Of a stretch of DNA of 64,000 nucleotides, positions 40,420 to 51,891 are shown one piece after another (position 1 is the stretch's first letter; every line of letters starts with the position of its first letter). Under the pieces are notes generated by a model that was given only the letters and a program-made list of their open reading frames with translations, had not been told where the DNA came from and did no database searches. Source of the DNA: Nigrospora sphaerica (taxonomy: Eukaryota; Ascomycota; Sordariomycetes; Amphisphaeriales; Apiosporaceae); the NCBI GenBank assembly GCA_018287875.1, contig JAGVVL010000001.1, positions 1,860,001 through 1,924,000 of the forward strand. The letters run 5' to 3'. A program made the translations under genes and the position numbers.

Positions 40420-43400
40420 GACGGGCGAGGCCGGATGTAGACGGCAACGGGGGTAAGCGAGGTAGGTAATAAGTACAGCCAGCGTCTGAAGTCACCGGGG
40501 AAGTTACGCAGCGTGCCCCGTGAGTGCTTCTTGTTGCCGCGCGATTTGAGTCAAGAGCAACGATGAGTGAAGTGGTAACAGTGACAGTACGGACGAAGCA
40601 AACGCAGAGGGCGGGCTGTCTGATGCAATCTGGGCAAGTGACGTTATTCGACTGGGCTAACGTGGGTTCGCGTTGGAGGAGGGCTCGGTGGGTTCAACCA
40701 CGAGCTTCTTGAGTAAGACGGCGGGAGTCAGAGTCACGGCACTGCAAATGAGGAACGAATGTCAGAAGAAAACAACAACTGTGCGACAGGAGGAAATCTC
40801 GTGGTAATATGAGGCCGGAGAAGGCGGTGGAGCCGAAAACGGCACCTTGGAAACCCCCGGCTGGCCAGGTGGGCAAGGATGGTGTAAGTGTCGCATGGAT
40901 ATGATGGATGTACGAAGTATACCGAGTATGTACTGGGCCCCCCGGCGCATACGTCGAGAGTTGATGTCAGATTGGGAACCCTGCACGCGGTTCCTTTTCC
41001 CCGGCCAGGCCCAAGCCGGCTGGCTCGCACTAGGCGCGGGCAGAAAATTCTCACAAAATTCGACGGAATGGATCAACGGGACACCCCCAACAACAGTAGC
41101 GCCGGGGGATGTGCAGGTGCTGCTCTCCCATGCTACGATGCGCCCCAGTAGCGTCCATGTACAAGGCCGGCGCTGTGTAAGCTTGGAAGTACAGAGGAGT
41201 GTACATGTCGTAGAGTCCCCTCCCCCTTCCCACCTATCCAAGGTTGGCCTGGTGGTAGAAGTTGTGCTGCCCAACCCAACGTAGCGAGACCCAGTGCTGC
41301 ATACAAAGAGAACAACTTCCAGGGGGTTCTAGCCAATGACGCGCCATGGACGTGGAGTGCCTGGCTAGCCGGCATTCCTTCCGGTAGGCAGGCCGTCTCT
41401 CCCGGGTGGCCCTACTAACCTCCAGCTCCCCAGGGGATTGATACCTTTTCCGTCGAGCCATCTAGGCCCGGCTCGACCTGTCGGCAACGGCAGCACCGCT
41501 TGCTTCCCGCAGTAGTAGAGGAGAGGTACGCAAGGTATGGGAGGTCGTGTAGGTAGGGGTAGCTCGTGTCTGGGCTGGGCTTTCGTGGAGCACACACCAA
41601 TATGGCCAGCCGACTTCTGAAGCCGGAAACGAAGCAATCGTCGACGCGCATCCCTCCCCCTCTCCACCTCGCCGGGCTGCCCGGGCCCTCTCTGTGAACC
41701 TTGTGTGAAGTGGCCCGAACACGAATAGACCCAAGAAATTAGGGGCGGGTATGACACAGTACCTACTTCCATGCACACCCACAACCGGCCGGGCATGGAG
41801 GTTCCCAGCTATTGTCCCGTGACCTGCAACCAACCATGCATGCCCCGATCGGCACCTTACGATGCGAGATGATCCAGCCGTTCGGGCGTCCGCCAAAGAC
41901 GGCCTTGCGCAGCTTTTGGGGGGGGGGATGGCCTCGGTGGGATGGGATGGATGGGGGAGCATGGCAGCACGGGCGATCCCTGGGGTGAAAATCACGGATG
42001 GTCTGGAGGGGGGAGGAAGGTCACGTTGGCCGCCCTGGCGGGTTCCTCATTACTTCCCGCCAGCCCACCCTTCACCGTGAAACAGACATGGGCCCCAAAG
42101 CCACCGACGGCGGAGGTCCATCACGGTCGGTCGGCTGCAGGTCGGCTCAATGCAGTAGCCCGGAAGCTGCACCGCGCCCTTCTACTATGTATTTTTTTTT
42201 TCACTTTACGGCAGCACTTGCATAACCGGCCTGGGCGGTCCGCTTGGGCCGCTGTCGGTGCTGGTTAGGGTAGCTGGCTAGCCCGGCTGAGCACCATCGA
42301 CTCGCAGCGTCTAGTGGGTGTGTCTGTCCCCGGGTTGATTGGGTTCTGGCGCCTTCGATGGATTCCAACCATGCGAGGTTTGGGGGGGTGGGCGTGGGGG
42401 ATAGTGTGCCAGCGTGGGATCCATCGGGTGCATCGAAGGCGAATGGAAGCATTGCCAACCTTTTCGAGAAGCCCTGGTGGAGGTCCTTGTAAAACGTGGT
42501 GGTGGAGACGGCGGCATGGGAAAAAGGCAGGCCCTCGATACGCGGCGAATGTGACGTGACTGACACCCTTAAGAACTCGACTGGACACGCTCGGGTCAGG
42601 CATCGTAGAAGGAAAAAACAAGGTAGGGGACCAAAAAAAGAGCCACCCCCTCCCCCCTCTCCAGCCTTCATTTCATTCATCCATCTACTGTGTACTCCGT
42701 ATCAACCCATGCACCCTTGACTGCCCCCCAAACCCCTCCATCCCTTCATCGGGGGGGGGGGTCTAAATGGGATGCCTGAGTATGGAAGTATATTAAAAAA
42801 AAAAAGTCTGCCCCGCATCCGTGAGTCCGGCTGGTCTCCCACGAGCCATCCCGCCCAGCTACACGCGCCTACACGAAGGCAACCAAACCGCGCTGTTGCT
42901 GACCACAGTACCTTTCTTGTGCGTATGTAAAGCAAAAAGTACTTAGAGACAAAGATGGAGTATACGTTGTACATTTAGGTGCAGAGGAGGTTTGCTTTGT
43001 GCCGTTACGACGTATCCTTGTTTTTATCTCGGTACTGGACCAGCTGATGCCCTCAACCTGCCAACCTACCGAATGCCGGCCTCACCGTCATTCACCTGTA
43101 GTGGCAATGCCTCATTCGCCCTCGGTCTCTCAGCCCCGGCCCTCCGGATCCGGAGCAAACATATTACTCAACAGGGCGTTACCTTGCATAATGCACGTAC
43201 GTTGTAGTCAGGCGGCCCAGGTAGGCCCTGGCTACCCCATGCAAAAACACACGAAACGACCTGGGTAGCAGCGTCGTGCGCATCGTGGGTGTGCGCGTGC
43301 GCGCTCTCCGAAGCAAGGAGTTCGTTCCTGTAGGAGAAGTAACCTAAGCAAATACCTAGTAAATACCTGCCCAAATAGACGCTTTCCTAGCTAACCTAAC

Positions 43401-45345
43401 GAGACCCTCCGTCACCCACGCCGCCATGTGACGATATGTACATTTGCGCGTCGCCCTTGCAAAACCGACTAGACTTGTCGAGGATGGGGAATCCGAACTT
43501 CTGCGGGAGCGGGTTCCGTACCTCGTATCGGCCAAATTTGTTCATGGCTTGCGATTCCTCGGTACGGCTCGGCTGACTTCCGGGGGCCTCTGGGCTGGAA
43601 TCCACTGCCAGAACTCCGCCAGAACTCCGGCGTCATTATCCCCCGTGGCTTTGCAGCATCTCCACTTGGGCCAAAGTTCCGCCTCTGCTTGTACTGACTA
43701 CGTAGGTAAAATACCGCCCGAAGCATTGTAGTTGCAGTAGGTTTCCATGGTTGCATATAGCCCGACACTGGGGTGGGTGGTCAGCGTAAACGACTATCCT
43801 CACCGCCTCGGCGCGAACAGCGTAGGTAGGCCGCCAGTGGGCAGGCCGACTTTCTTTTGTGCAAGACGCTCATCGGGATCGAACTGTTTTCCCCACGTCG
43901 GTTGCCCAAACCCCTACTACCGCTTGACATGCATATGTTCCGCGTACCACAAATGGTCGCCATATTTACCGCTGGAAACTGGCCCGGGGAGGTTGAGATC
44001 AGCACGTAGCAACCCATGGTCACGTCCGGCCGGCCGCTCGGCCCGGCTACTCATAGGCATGCTTCGTTGTGGGAAGCGCCAGGCCACACGTCCAATTTCA
44101 AACCAAACCCTAACGTTCGCTCGAACTGCCGCCACTTCCTGTAGAGCCAATACCGCGGCTGAAATGCACAATGTAGGTGGTTTTATTGCTCCTCCGGTAG
44201 CTCGTACGCATCCACATATGCCGTAGCTCCCGCCTACTTCCAGACATGCAACACTGGAGTAAATAGATCCTACTCCGAGAGGCAGATTACTCCCCCTGCT
44301 TCTTACAAGCTCAGGCTTTGTAGGCGCAATCCCAGAAGAACCAGGCCACCTGCGTTGCAAAGCAACGCGGTCGCCCAAGGCGTGTACGTATACGACAAGC
44401 TGCCATCCAGAACAGTTCGTTATCTTACAATGGTGGGTGCCCCCGACTTCTCGTAATGAGCCTTTGCTTCCCCTTCTCATCAGTACTGTATGTAGTACCT
44501 CACACAACTATGGGGTCTGTCTAAGCCTCCGTTCTGTTCAAGCAGCCCTTGGAGAGTTACGGTAATCTAACCAGGGTACCGACACATGAGTGGCTGCCAC
44601 TTGATCCCCGGATTTACCGCATTTCTTACGGTCTACTCCCCGAGAGAGCCCCGGAATCGATCGGGCGACTTGGGCCAGGCTGGGCTCGTATTGGGAGGCG
44701 AGTTACGCGGGTTTTATGAACGCTTTCGGATTTCTTCACTCGTCTTCAAGGTACTCTCGCTATCCTGGCCGCCCTCAACCCACAGGCGCGATCGGAACCC
44801 AGCCTGCCCTTGGGCCGGCGGTTTGGTGCTGGGGCGTGCTGCTCGAAATGCAAAGAGCGGTTTTAACTTCGAGAGGTAGCCTGGTTGCACAACAAATCAC
44901 AGCCGGTTTTCAGTCCTCCTTTTTTCTCCAGGTACGAATTCGTGGTTATCGTGCCCTCCGCCAGCCGTTCAACACGGGTGTGGCTTATGATGGCATCCTC
45001 GGTGGCTCGTGCTCTTTCTGCGGCTCGCCCAGCTGTCGTTCACACGCCTGATCCATGTTGACGTGTTTGCTGGCTTCTCCGCAGTCTTGACCAACGTGTC
45101 GCCGCCAGCTTAACCCCGAATCTGTTCCTGTTGCCGTCTCCGCTGCCGTCTGCCTCCTGCAATTGGTTCGCAGACTTGGTTTTGGTGATCGCAGGCCGTT
45201 AGTAAACCTAACCTTACTGTACATATTCACCCATACCTGCCTCGGCCTTCCCACGCCATCTGATTGGCCCCAGTCCACGTTAGGCAGGAGCTCCTGTGCG
45301 GCCAGCGAAAGACCCCTCTTCTCTCACTCTCGCCCTCCCTCTCAA
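40420..45345. other. 4.9-kb spacer, no convincing gene
   Basis: The longest frames (40762-41274 minus, 41462-41995 minus, 43917-44507 minus, 43747-44226 plus) overlap one another on opposite strands and show no domain, membrane or repeat pattern. G-rich homopolymer runs occur near 41920 and 42750. The last few hundred bases hold the dpp3 promoter and leader. Confidence 0.5.
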
Positions 45346-47805
45346 ATGAGCATTGCAACTTTCTCACGAAGTATCCTGAGACTTCCAGGCCCAGGAACTA
45401 CCTCGAGACTCAGATTTCCCCATTACCGCTCGCGATTGGCTCTGCGCCAGCCTGCCGTAACGCCTCCCTCCTTGCACCACTCTTTCGTAGCCCGATTGTA
45501 CGCGGCCACCGCCAAAATGGGCGCCGATGACCTGAAGCACTTCCTCGCCGACGCCCCGCCCAGCGTTGTGCGACTGGAGATCGAAAAGCACTTCGAAGCT
45601 CTCAGCGACAAGCAGAAGCGATACGCTCACTTCATTTCCCGGTAGGTGCTGGCGGTTCCGGGACTTTGACGGTTCGCCGTGCGCGGCCGCGGGGCACCCC
45701 TCTACGCACAGAACCCTGATCACTGACGGATTTTCCAGAGCTTCTTTCGCCGGCACCCGAGTTGTACTTCGCCAGGTAAGGGTCGTTGTTCCTAATAACG
45801 ACGCTGTTAGCTAATCGTCTTGTCTCAGGTTTCCCCCGAGTCAGAGCCCATCTATGATCTGATCCTTGCCTTGCACAAGACCAGCCAAGGTGACTGGAAG
45901 GCTCTCCAGTCAAAAGCCGGCGTCTCGGACGAGGAGCTGGACCACTTCTTGCATTACGCTGCGCAGTTCCTCGGCAACAATGGCAACTACAAGAGCTTTG
46001 GCGACTCCAAGTTCATTCCCAGATGTTCCGAGTCGACCTTCGCCGCCCTTGCGGCCACGTCGCCTGAAGCCAACGCCTTCTACCAGAAAACTAACGGTGC
46101 TATATTTGCGTCGGACAATTCTGCTCTGATGCACCTGGGCTACCCGGACGAGGGGCACATGACGACCTACTATCCCGACTCACCCGATATCACCAAAGCT
46201 GAAATCGACGCTATTGCTGCTTGGTCCGGCGCCAAGGGACTGCTCCCGGAGAACACGCGCGTCGCCAAGAAGGACGGTGGCAAAGTGTTCGAGATTCTCA
46301 TCGCCTCGGCAGTCACTCAGGCCCCGAGCTCGGGCGGTGACATCGGCAAGGAGACCACCTTCTCTATCAGCGAAGGCCCTCTGGCTGGTGCCACCATCAA
46401 GCTGGTCTATGGCGACTACGCCAAAGAGATGGCTGCCATTACGTCTTATATCAACAAAGCGGCTGAAAACGCCGACAATGAGACCCAGGTCAAGATGCAC
46501 AAAGCCTACGCCAAGTCCTTCGAGACTGGCTCCCTGGAAGCCTTCAAGGACAGCCAGCGCTTCTGGATCCAAGATAAGGGCCCCATGGTCGAGAGCAACA
46601 TCGGCTTCATCGAAACGTACAGAGATCCCGCCGGCATCAGGGGCGAGTGGGAGGGTTTTGCCTCCATGGTTAACTTGGAGCGAACCCGGGCCTTTGGCGC
46701 TCTTGTCGAGGCCGCGCCCAAGCTCATCCCGCTGCTGCCCTGGGATGCGTCGTTCGAGAAGGACAAGTTCCTGTCCCCCGACTTCACCTCTCTCGAGGTC
46801 TTGAGCTTCGCCGGCTCTGGAATCCCTGCTGGTATCAACATCCCCAATTATGACGACATCCGCCAGACAGAGGGCTTCAAGAACGTGTCTTTGGGCAACG
46901 TTCTGTCCGCCAAGGCGCCCAACGAGAAGATTCCCTTTATCGCCGAGAAGGACCAAGAGGTCTACCGAAAGTACAGGGACGCATCTTTTGAGGTTCAGGT
47001 GGGTCTGCATGAGCTCACTGGCCACGGTTGCGGCAAGCTGCTCCAAGAGACGTCGCAGGGCGTCTACAACTTCGACGAGAAGAACCCGCCCATCTCGCCC
47101 GTGACTGGCAAGCCCGTGACTACCTGGTACAAGCCTGGCCAGACTTGGGGCTCAGTGTTTGGTAGCATTGCCGGCGCCTACGAGGAATGCCGCGCCGAGC
47201 TCGTGGCCATGCACCTAAGCTGCGAGTTCCCCGTGCTGAAGATCTTTGGCTTCGGGGACGGGTCGACGGACATGGATGGCGAGGCCGGAGACGTGCTGTA
47301 CGCGTCGTACCTGTCCATGGCCCGAGCCGGACTTGCCTCTTTGGAGATGTGGAGCCCCAAGAGCGGCAAATGGGGCCAACCGCATTCGCAGGCCCGGTTC
47401 AGCATCCTCCAGTGCTTCCTTCAAGCGGGTGAGGACTTTTGCAAGCTGGAATACAATGGTGACGACGTAACGGATCTGAAGATCAAGCTGGACCGCTCCA
47501 AGATCCTGACCGTTGGACGTAAAGCCGTTGGCGATTACCTCCAGAAGCTGCACATCTACAAGGCCACAGCCGACGTCGAGACGGGCACCAAGTTCTTCAA
47601 CGATATGACGACGGTCGAGCCGGAATTTTGGGGCCAGAAGATCCGTGACGAGGTTCTCAGGAACAAGCAGCCGCGTAAGGTGTTTGTGCAAGCCAACACC
47701 TTCATCGACGACACGACGGGCAAAGTGACCATTAAGCACTACGACCCCTCGACGGAGGGTATGATCCAGAGCTGGGCCGACCGAGAGGTCGGGCTTCTCA
47801 GCTAA
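45346..47805 (+). CDS. dpp3: Dipeptidyl peptidase III (M49 metallopeptidase)
   Basis: Exons 45346-45641, 45739-45775 (37 nt) and 45829-47805 give 769 aa. Seen: the zinc motif HELTGH at residues 505-510 and EECRAE at 563-568, the paired signatures of M49. Most M49 enzymes I know have HELLGH, so Thr508 is a variant within HEXXGH. The splice joins read HFIS-R-ASFAGTRVVLRQ-VSPESEP, as in the family. Known: it removes dipeptides from N-termini of oligopeptides and is usually cytosolic. Residues 1-57 are Arg/Ser-rich and look like a mitochondrial presequence. The family-like start MGADDLKHFL is Met58 (45517), so two forms from two starts are possible. Confidence 0.93.
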
Positions 47806-48787
47806 GACACCACGCGAAGGGCACTGCGTGGGGTTGTTGTTCAGGAAGAACAGGGGGGCACGACATATGCATTAGAGCGGCATGAGAAAAACACAAATGG
47901 TAAAAAGCAACACCCCCAGGAAGCCAGCCGTACGCGGGCGAAAGTAGCTAGTTCTGGGCGTGTATCAGTCCCCCAGCATAGTTGACTTTAGAAGGCGGTC
48001 CCTAAGTCCCTAATCGATTTCGGCCCGGACTACAGCCCGCTGTTCACGGGCGAGGATGATTTGCCGCCTCGTAGATTGCGAGCGGCCCACTTCGGCTGCG
48101 TGTATAGAAGCCAACGCCGGAGGCTCAGACTTTCCCCCATTAGGCGGGGATAGCACAGGACGGAGATACCGAAGAGGGCTCCTGGCTAGTGTCGAGCACG
48201 GCAGCCTTGAACCCTGGCTGGCCGACCCTACCCCGGATTCTGCGGAACACACCAGGCCACAATTATGTAAAGCGCCGGCGTGCCGGCTGACGACGGAGAT
48301 GTGCGGAGGACACATATCGCCCAGGCGGAAAAGGGCTGGCCCGGCCCGTGGCCGAGCCACAAAGTAGAGAGTGCAGGCAAGTCGCGAGAACACGGAAACG
48401 CAGGACATCTCAAGGCGGCAGTTTGGGGGGAAACGTGGACGAGATGTTGGTTCGCGTTGCCCTTTGCAACACGGATATCACATGTTCCCATTTCTCTTCA
48501 TAACGCCCTATGCTTAATGTCAACAGCCAGACCGCGTGTCCATGAGTGTTTGTCATGTGCTCTTTTTGTTGACTGTAAAACCTCATTACAGACGCCAGAA
48601 TCAATGTGACCGATGACCATCAACGTCCAGATGCAAGTTTGGCAAGCCAGCCCTGTTCGCAGGTCTGTCCGTCCTTCGCGACGTCTAGGATGCCCGCCTT
48701 TCATTCACCCTTAAAAGTAGTAACAAGCCGTTGCCCCCAAAAGCAAATTTTCTCCCGGGTATGATGTGGTCGTGGAGATGGGGATAT
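47806..48787. other. Convergent spacer between dpp3 and rpl6
   Basis: Both 3' UTRs lie here. No coding frame stands out. Confidence 0.6.
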
Positions 48788-49838
48788 CTACCACTTCATC
48801 TCGTGGGGCTTGTCACCCTTGCGCAAGCTGAAGGAGCTGGCGAGGTAACTGGCGAGCATGTCGACCTTCTTGATCTCGGCAATCAGAGCCTTGTCGACAG
48901 TCTTCTGGTCCGCTGCCCGGCTGCTGCTGATCTCCTTCTTCTGCACGCCGTACGCATTAGTGCACCGTCGCCGCCTCTGACGGGTGTCGGGTGTCGGGTG
49001 TCTTACCTGGGGCTTCTCTCCCTGCTTGAAGAAGGCCTCCTCGCCGGCCTTCTCCTTCGACTTCTCGCGGGCGAAGTACTTCTCCGAGGCGATCTCGTCG
49101 ACCTTGGCGGAGTCCAGGCCGCTCAAGTCGATCTTGTAGGAGGTGGCGATCACGTAGCGGGCGTTGACGCGGCGCAGAGGAACACCGTTGATCTTGAAGG
49201 GGCCAGTGACCAGGAGGACACCCTGCTCGAGGTTCTTGAGGAGGACCACGCGCTTGCCACGGAAGCGGCCAGCGAGCAGGATCAGGACGGTACCGGGCTG
49301 GAGAGTCTGACGGGGAGTCCAGGCACGGACGGCCTTGCGGACCTGTAGATGATGCCGGTCAGTGAACGTGTTCGCAGAGACCGTAAGGTCTGTCCGCTTG
49401 CGGCTTCCCCCCTCTCGACGTCATGGCTGGCAGGCCCTTGGCCGCGTCTCGGCGTTAGCAGCGGCATGGCCACTGCGTGTGGCGATATCCCACTGCTGTA
49501 TCGTGGTCGCATCTTTGCGACTCGGGACAAGCGCGCCTTGTGCCATTCCTCCACCCGTCGTGATTCCGGCCGTTGCCGGTTCCATGATAATTCCCGTTGT
49601 CTCCCACAGGCCGCCAAGCGCGCAGTTGTCGGTCGTGAATGCCGGTTTCGGTGCCAGAGCCATTTGCCAGATCGTCGAGGGGAGAAGTTGGGCTAGACAG
49701 TTCGGGTTACATGTTGTCACGCACCTTCTTGGGGGCAGACTCGTCATCGGCAGGGTACCACTTCTGGGCCTTCTCCGAGTGGTGAGGGACCTCCCGGGTC
49801 GACTTGCCAAACTTCTTGCTGGTGGGAGCGGCCGACAT
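48788..49838 (-). CDS. rpl6: 60S ribosomal protein L6 (eL6)
   Basis: Exons 49838-49725, 49342-49007 and 48940-48788 give 200 aa. The first intron is long for this window (382 nt) and lies in the N-terminal region; the second is 66 nt. Seen: an N-terminal basic region [13 protein letters not shown], then [21 protein letters not shown] and the KOW-like [32 protein letters not shown] and [13 protein letters not shown] follow. The C-terminus ends [15 protein letters not shown]. Known: eL6 is a eukaryote-specific large-subunit protein on the solvent side. The start at 49838 gives the expected size. The 566-bp gap to rpn13 is a divergent promoter region. Confidence 0.93.
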
Positions 49839-50403
49839 TGTTGCGCAGGACCTCGACTGGTCGGTGTCGTTGGGGTAGGTGATGGACGGAAAGGAAGAAA
49901 GAAAAGTGTCAAGAGGCCCGGGGTCTCTCTGAATTCCTACCTGTCGTCGTGGTTGAAGCTGCGATTCGCGGACCGTTGTGATGGTTGGATCGGAGGCGCG
50001 GCCCTTTACTAGAATAAAAAATTGTGTGTAGTGTAAAGGGCTCATGCCGTGCGCGCACCGCCACATGAGCCGCCCCACCTTCTGCATCCTCGCGGTTTTC
50101 AGTCTAGGCCAAATGGAGCGTTTCTGTGGCTCAAGCTAGCAGGGGCCCGAGCTCCAGTACGAAGGCTCATGTACCGAAACGTCACAACTGCGGCCTGGCT
50201 GGAGTCTCCAAGTCTACTTGTACGAAGGGGTTGCAGCCTTGTCCCCAAGACCTCCCCTCCCTACACCGATATCGCCAAATCGACCGCGGAACAGCCTGGA
50301 ACCAACTGCACGCGAGCCGCCCTATCCCGCCCATCTCGCCTTCCTCGAGTCCGTTCCCTTCCTTTGAGACGACGCTCTGCTCCGTTGCGCGACGACACTC
50401 ACC
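49839..50403. other. Shared divergent promoter region rpl6/rpn13
   Basis: 565 bp between two start codons pointing away from each other. No motif was identified with confidence. Confidence 0.5.
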
Positions 50404-51891
50404 ATGTCCATCAACCCCATCATAACCTTCAAGGCGGGCATATGCGACGTCGACGTACGTTTCCCGCCCTCCCCGGGGGCGCGTGCTGCTGCTCGCTGGA
50501 TGACGCTGACCTCGACTCCAGCAATCGCAGACGCCGTACAAGGTCACCGCCCGCCCCAACCCGGGCTACGTCTATCTCTACTCGGATGATGGTAAGCCCC
50601 GATGGCAATTCCCTTGTCTGCCGACGCTCATGACCTTATTTTAGATCTCATTCATTTCTGCTGGCGCAAGCGGGATGCGCCCCTCGACGCGCCCGAGCTC
50701 GATCTAGTTATGGTCCCCACCGACGGCCATTTCGTTCCCTACGAGTCAAGCAAGCAGTCACAATCGTCCGCGAAAACCAACGGCCGGCTCTTCGTTCTGA
50801 AGTTCATGTCATCATCACAGCGCCACATCTTCTGGCTACAGTCGAAACCTCAGGGCCGCAACGGCGACCCTGACTGGTTCAGCCCCCGCGACCGCAAGAT
50901 TGGCGAGATTGTGGACGAACTTCTCCAGGGCGAGGAGGTCAACGTGGCGGCGGAGCTGGCCTCGATCAACAACAACGACAACGATGACCGGCGCCGCGAC
51001 GATGACGACGAGGTCATGGAGGATGCCGAGGGCCAAGGGGGCTCCCGCGGGCCCCCCGGTGGGGCCGCGGGTGGCGCCGACCCTGGAGCCACGGGTGGTG
51101 ATGTACGAGAAGAGGGCGAGGCTCCCCGCGAAGGCGGTGCCGACGGCGCAAGAGCGTAGGTACCACCCATTCATAAGATGCGGCATCTCGTCACGGGCGT
51201 CGCCGCAGTTACGCTGTACAACAACAAGAAGCGCAAGGCAATAAGACCCAGGAGTGGGCTTCATGTACTTGTAGAGCTTGGTGCTCAATTAAGATCTAAG
51301 CATGCTCGTCGCTACACAAAATTGACCCAAAACTGGGCTAACTTCTGGTGTCTTAGGGCTGCCGGCAGCGCCCCGGATGCCGCTGCCGCCGTGAGAAACT
51401 TCCTCGATTCACTGAAAGGGGGTGCCGGGGCCACGGGCTCCAGCCAAGGCGAAGGCAAGCTGTACCCGATGCTGTCCGATCTCCTCACGCCGCCCATCAC
51501 GGTGCCGATGGTCCGGGATGCCTCGGCCGAGCAGATCGACGAGCTGTTGAGCTTTCTTCCGCCATCCGTCCTGATCCTGGCCCAACAAGCCGACGCGGGC
51601 GATGCGTCCACTGAGCCGACGCCGGCGGCGGTTGAGGCAGCCCAGCAGGCCATGAGTATTGGACAGAAGAAGACGCTGCTGGAAAAGGTGCTTAGGAGCC
51701 CCCAGTTCCATCAGAGCTTGGCCAGTCTCACTATGGCTATCCGGGATGGTGGTCTGCCTAGCATTGCCGATGCACTGTCTATCAAGGTGGACAACGGCGG
51801 TTACATGAGAGGTGGCAGCATGCCCCTGGGCGGTGGCGACGCCGTGGAGGCCTTTGTGGAGGGCGTGAAGAAGACGGTGGAGGAAAAGTAG
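50404..51891 (+). CDS. rpn13: 26S proteasome ubiquitin receptor Rpn13
   Basis: Exons 50404-50454, 50522-50591, 50645-51155 and 51357-51891 give 388 aa. Seen: an N-terminal Pru domain (about 1-115) with ITFKAGICDVD, PNPGYVYLYSDDDLIHFCWR, and LFVLKFMSSSQRHIFWLQ. An acidic then Gly/Pro/Ala-rich linker (about 130-210) follows. The C-terminal DEUBAD domain (about 240-365) contains LYPMLSDLLTPP, EQIDELLSFLPPSVLILAQ and LRSPQFHQSLASL. Known: the Pru domain binds Rpn2 and ubiquitin, and the DEUBAD domain binds and activates the deubiquitinase UCH37/Uch2, so the two-domain form fits a filamentous fungus rather than budding yeast. Intron 3 is 201 nt, in the linker, and has a stop directly after the donor (GCG TAG). 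Confidence 0.92.

Noticed and set aside
43917..44507. 196-codon minus frame
   Set aside because: It overlaps a 159-codon plus frame, with no domains or consistent composition. It is probably random open sequence in GC-rich spacer.
40420..45345. Hidden transposon or RIP-decayed repeat
   Set aside because: I found no terminal repeats, transposase-like frames or AT-rich TpA-biased decay.
51178..51356. In-frame extension of the last rpn13 exon as coding sequence
   Set aside because: The Pru and DEUBAD parts join in phase from 51155 to 51357. The intervening sequence has no family similarity and is taken as intron.
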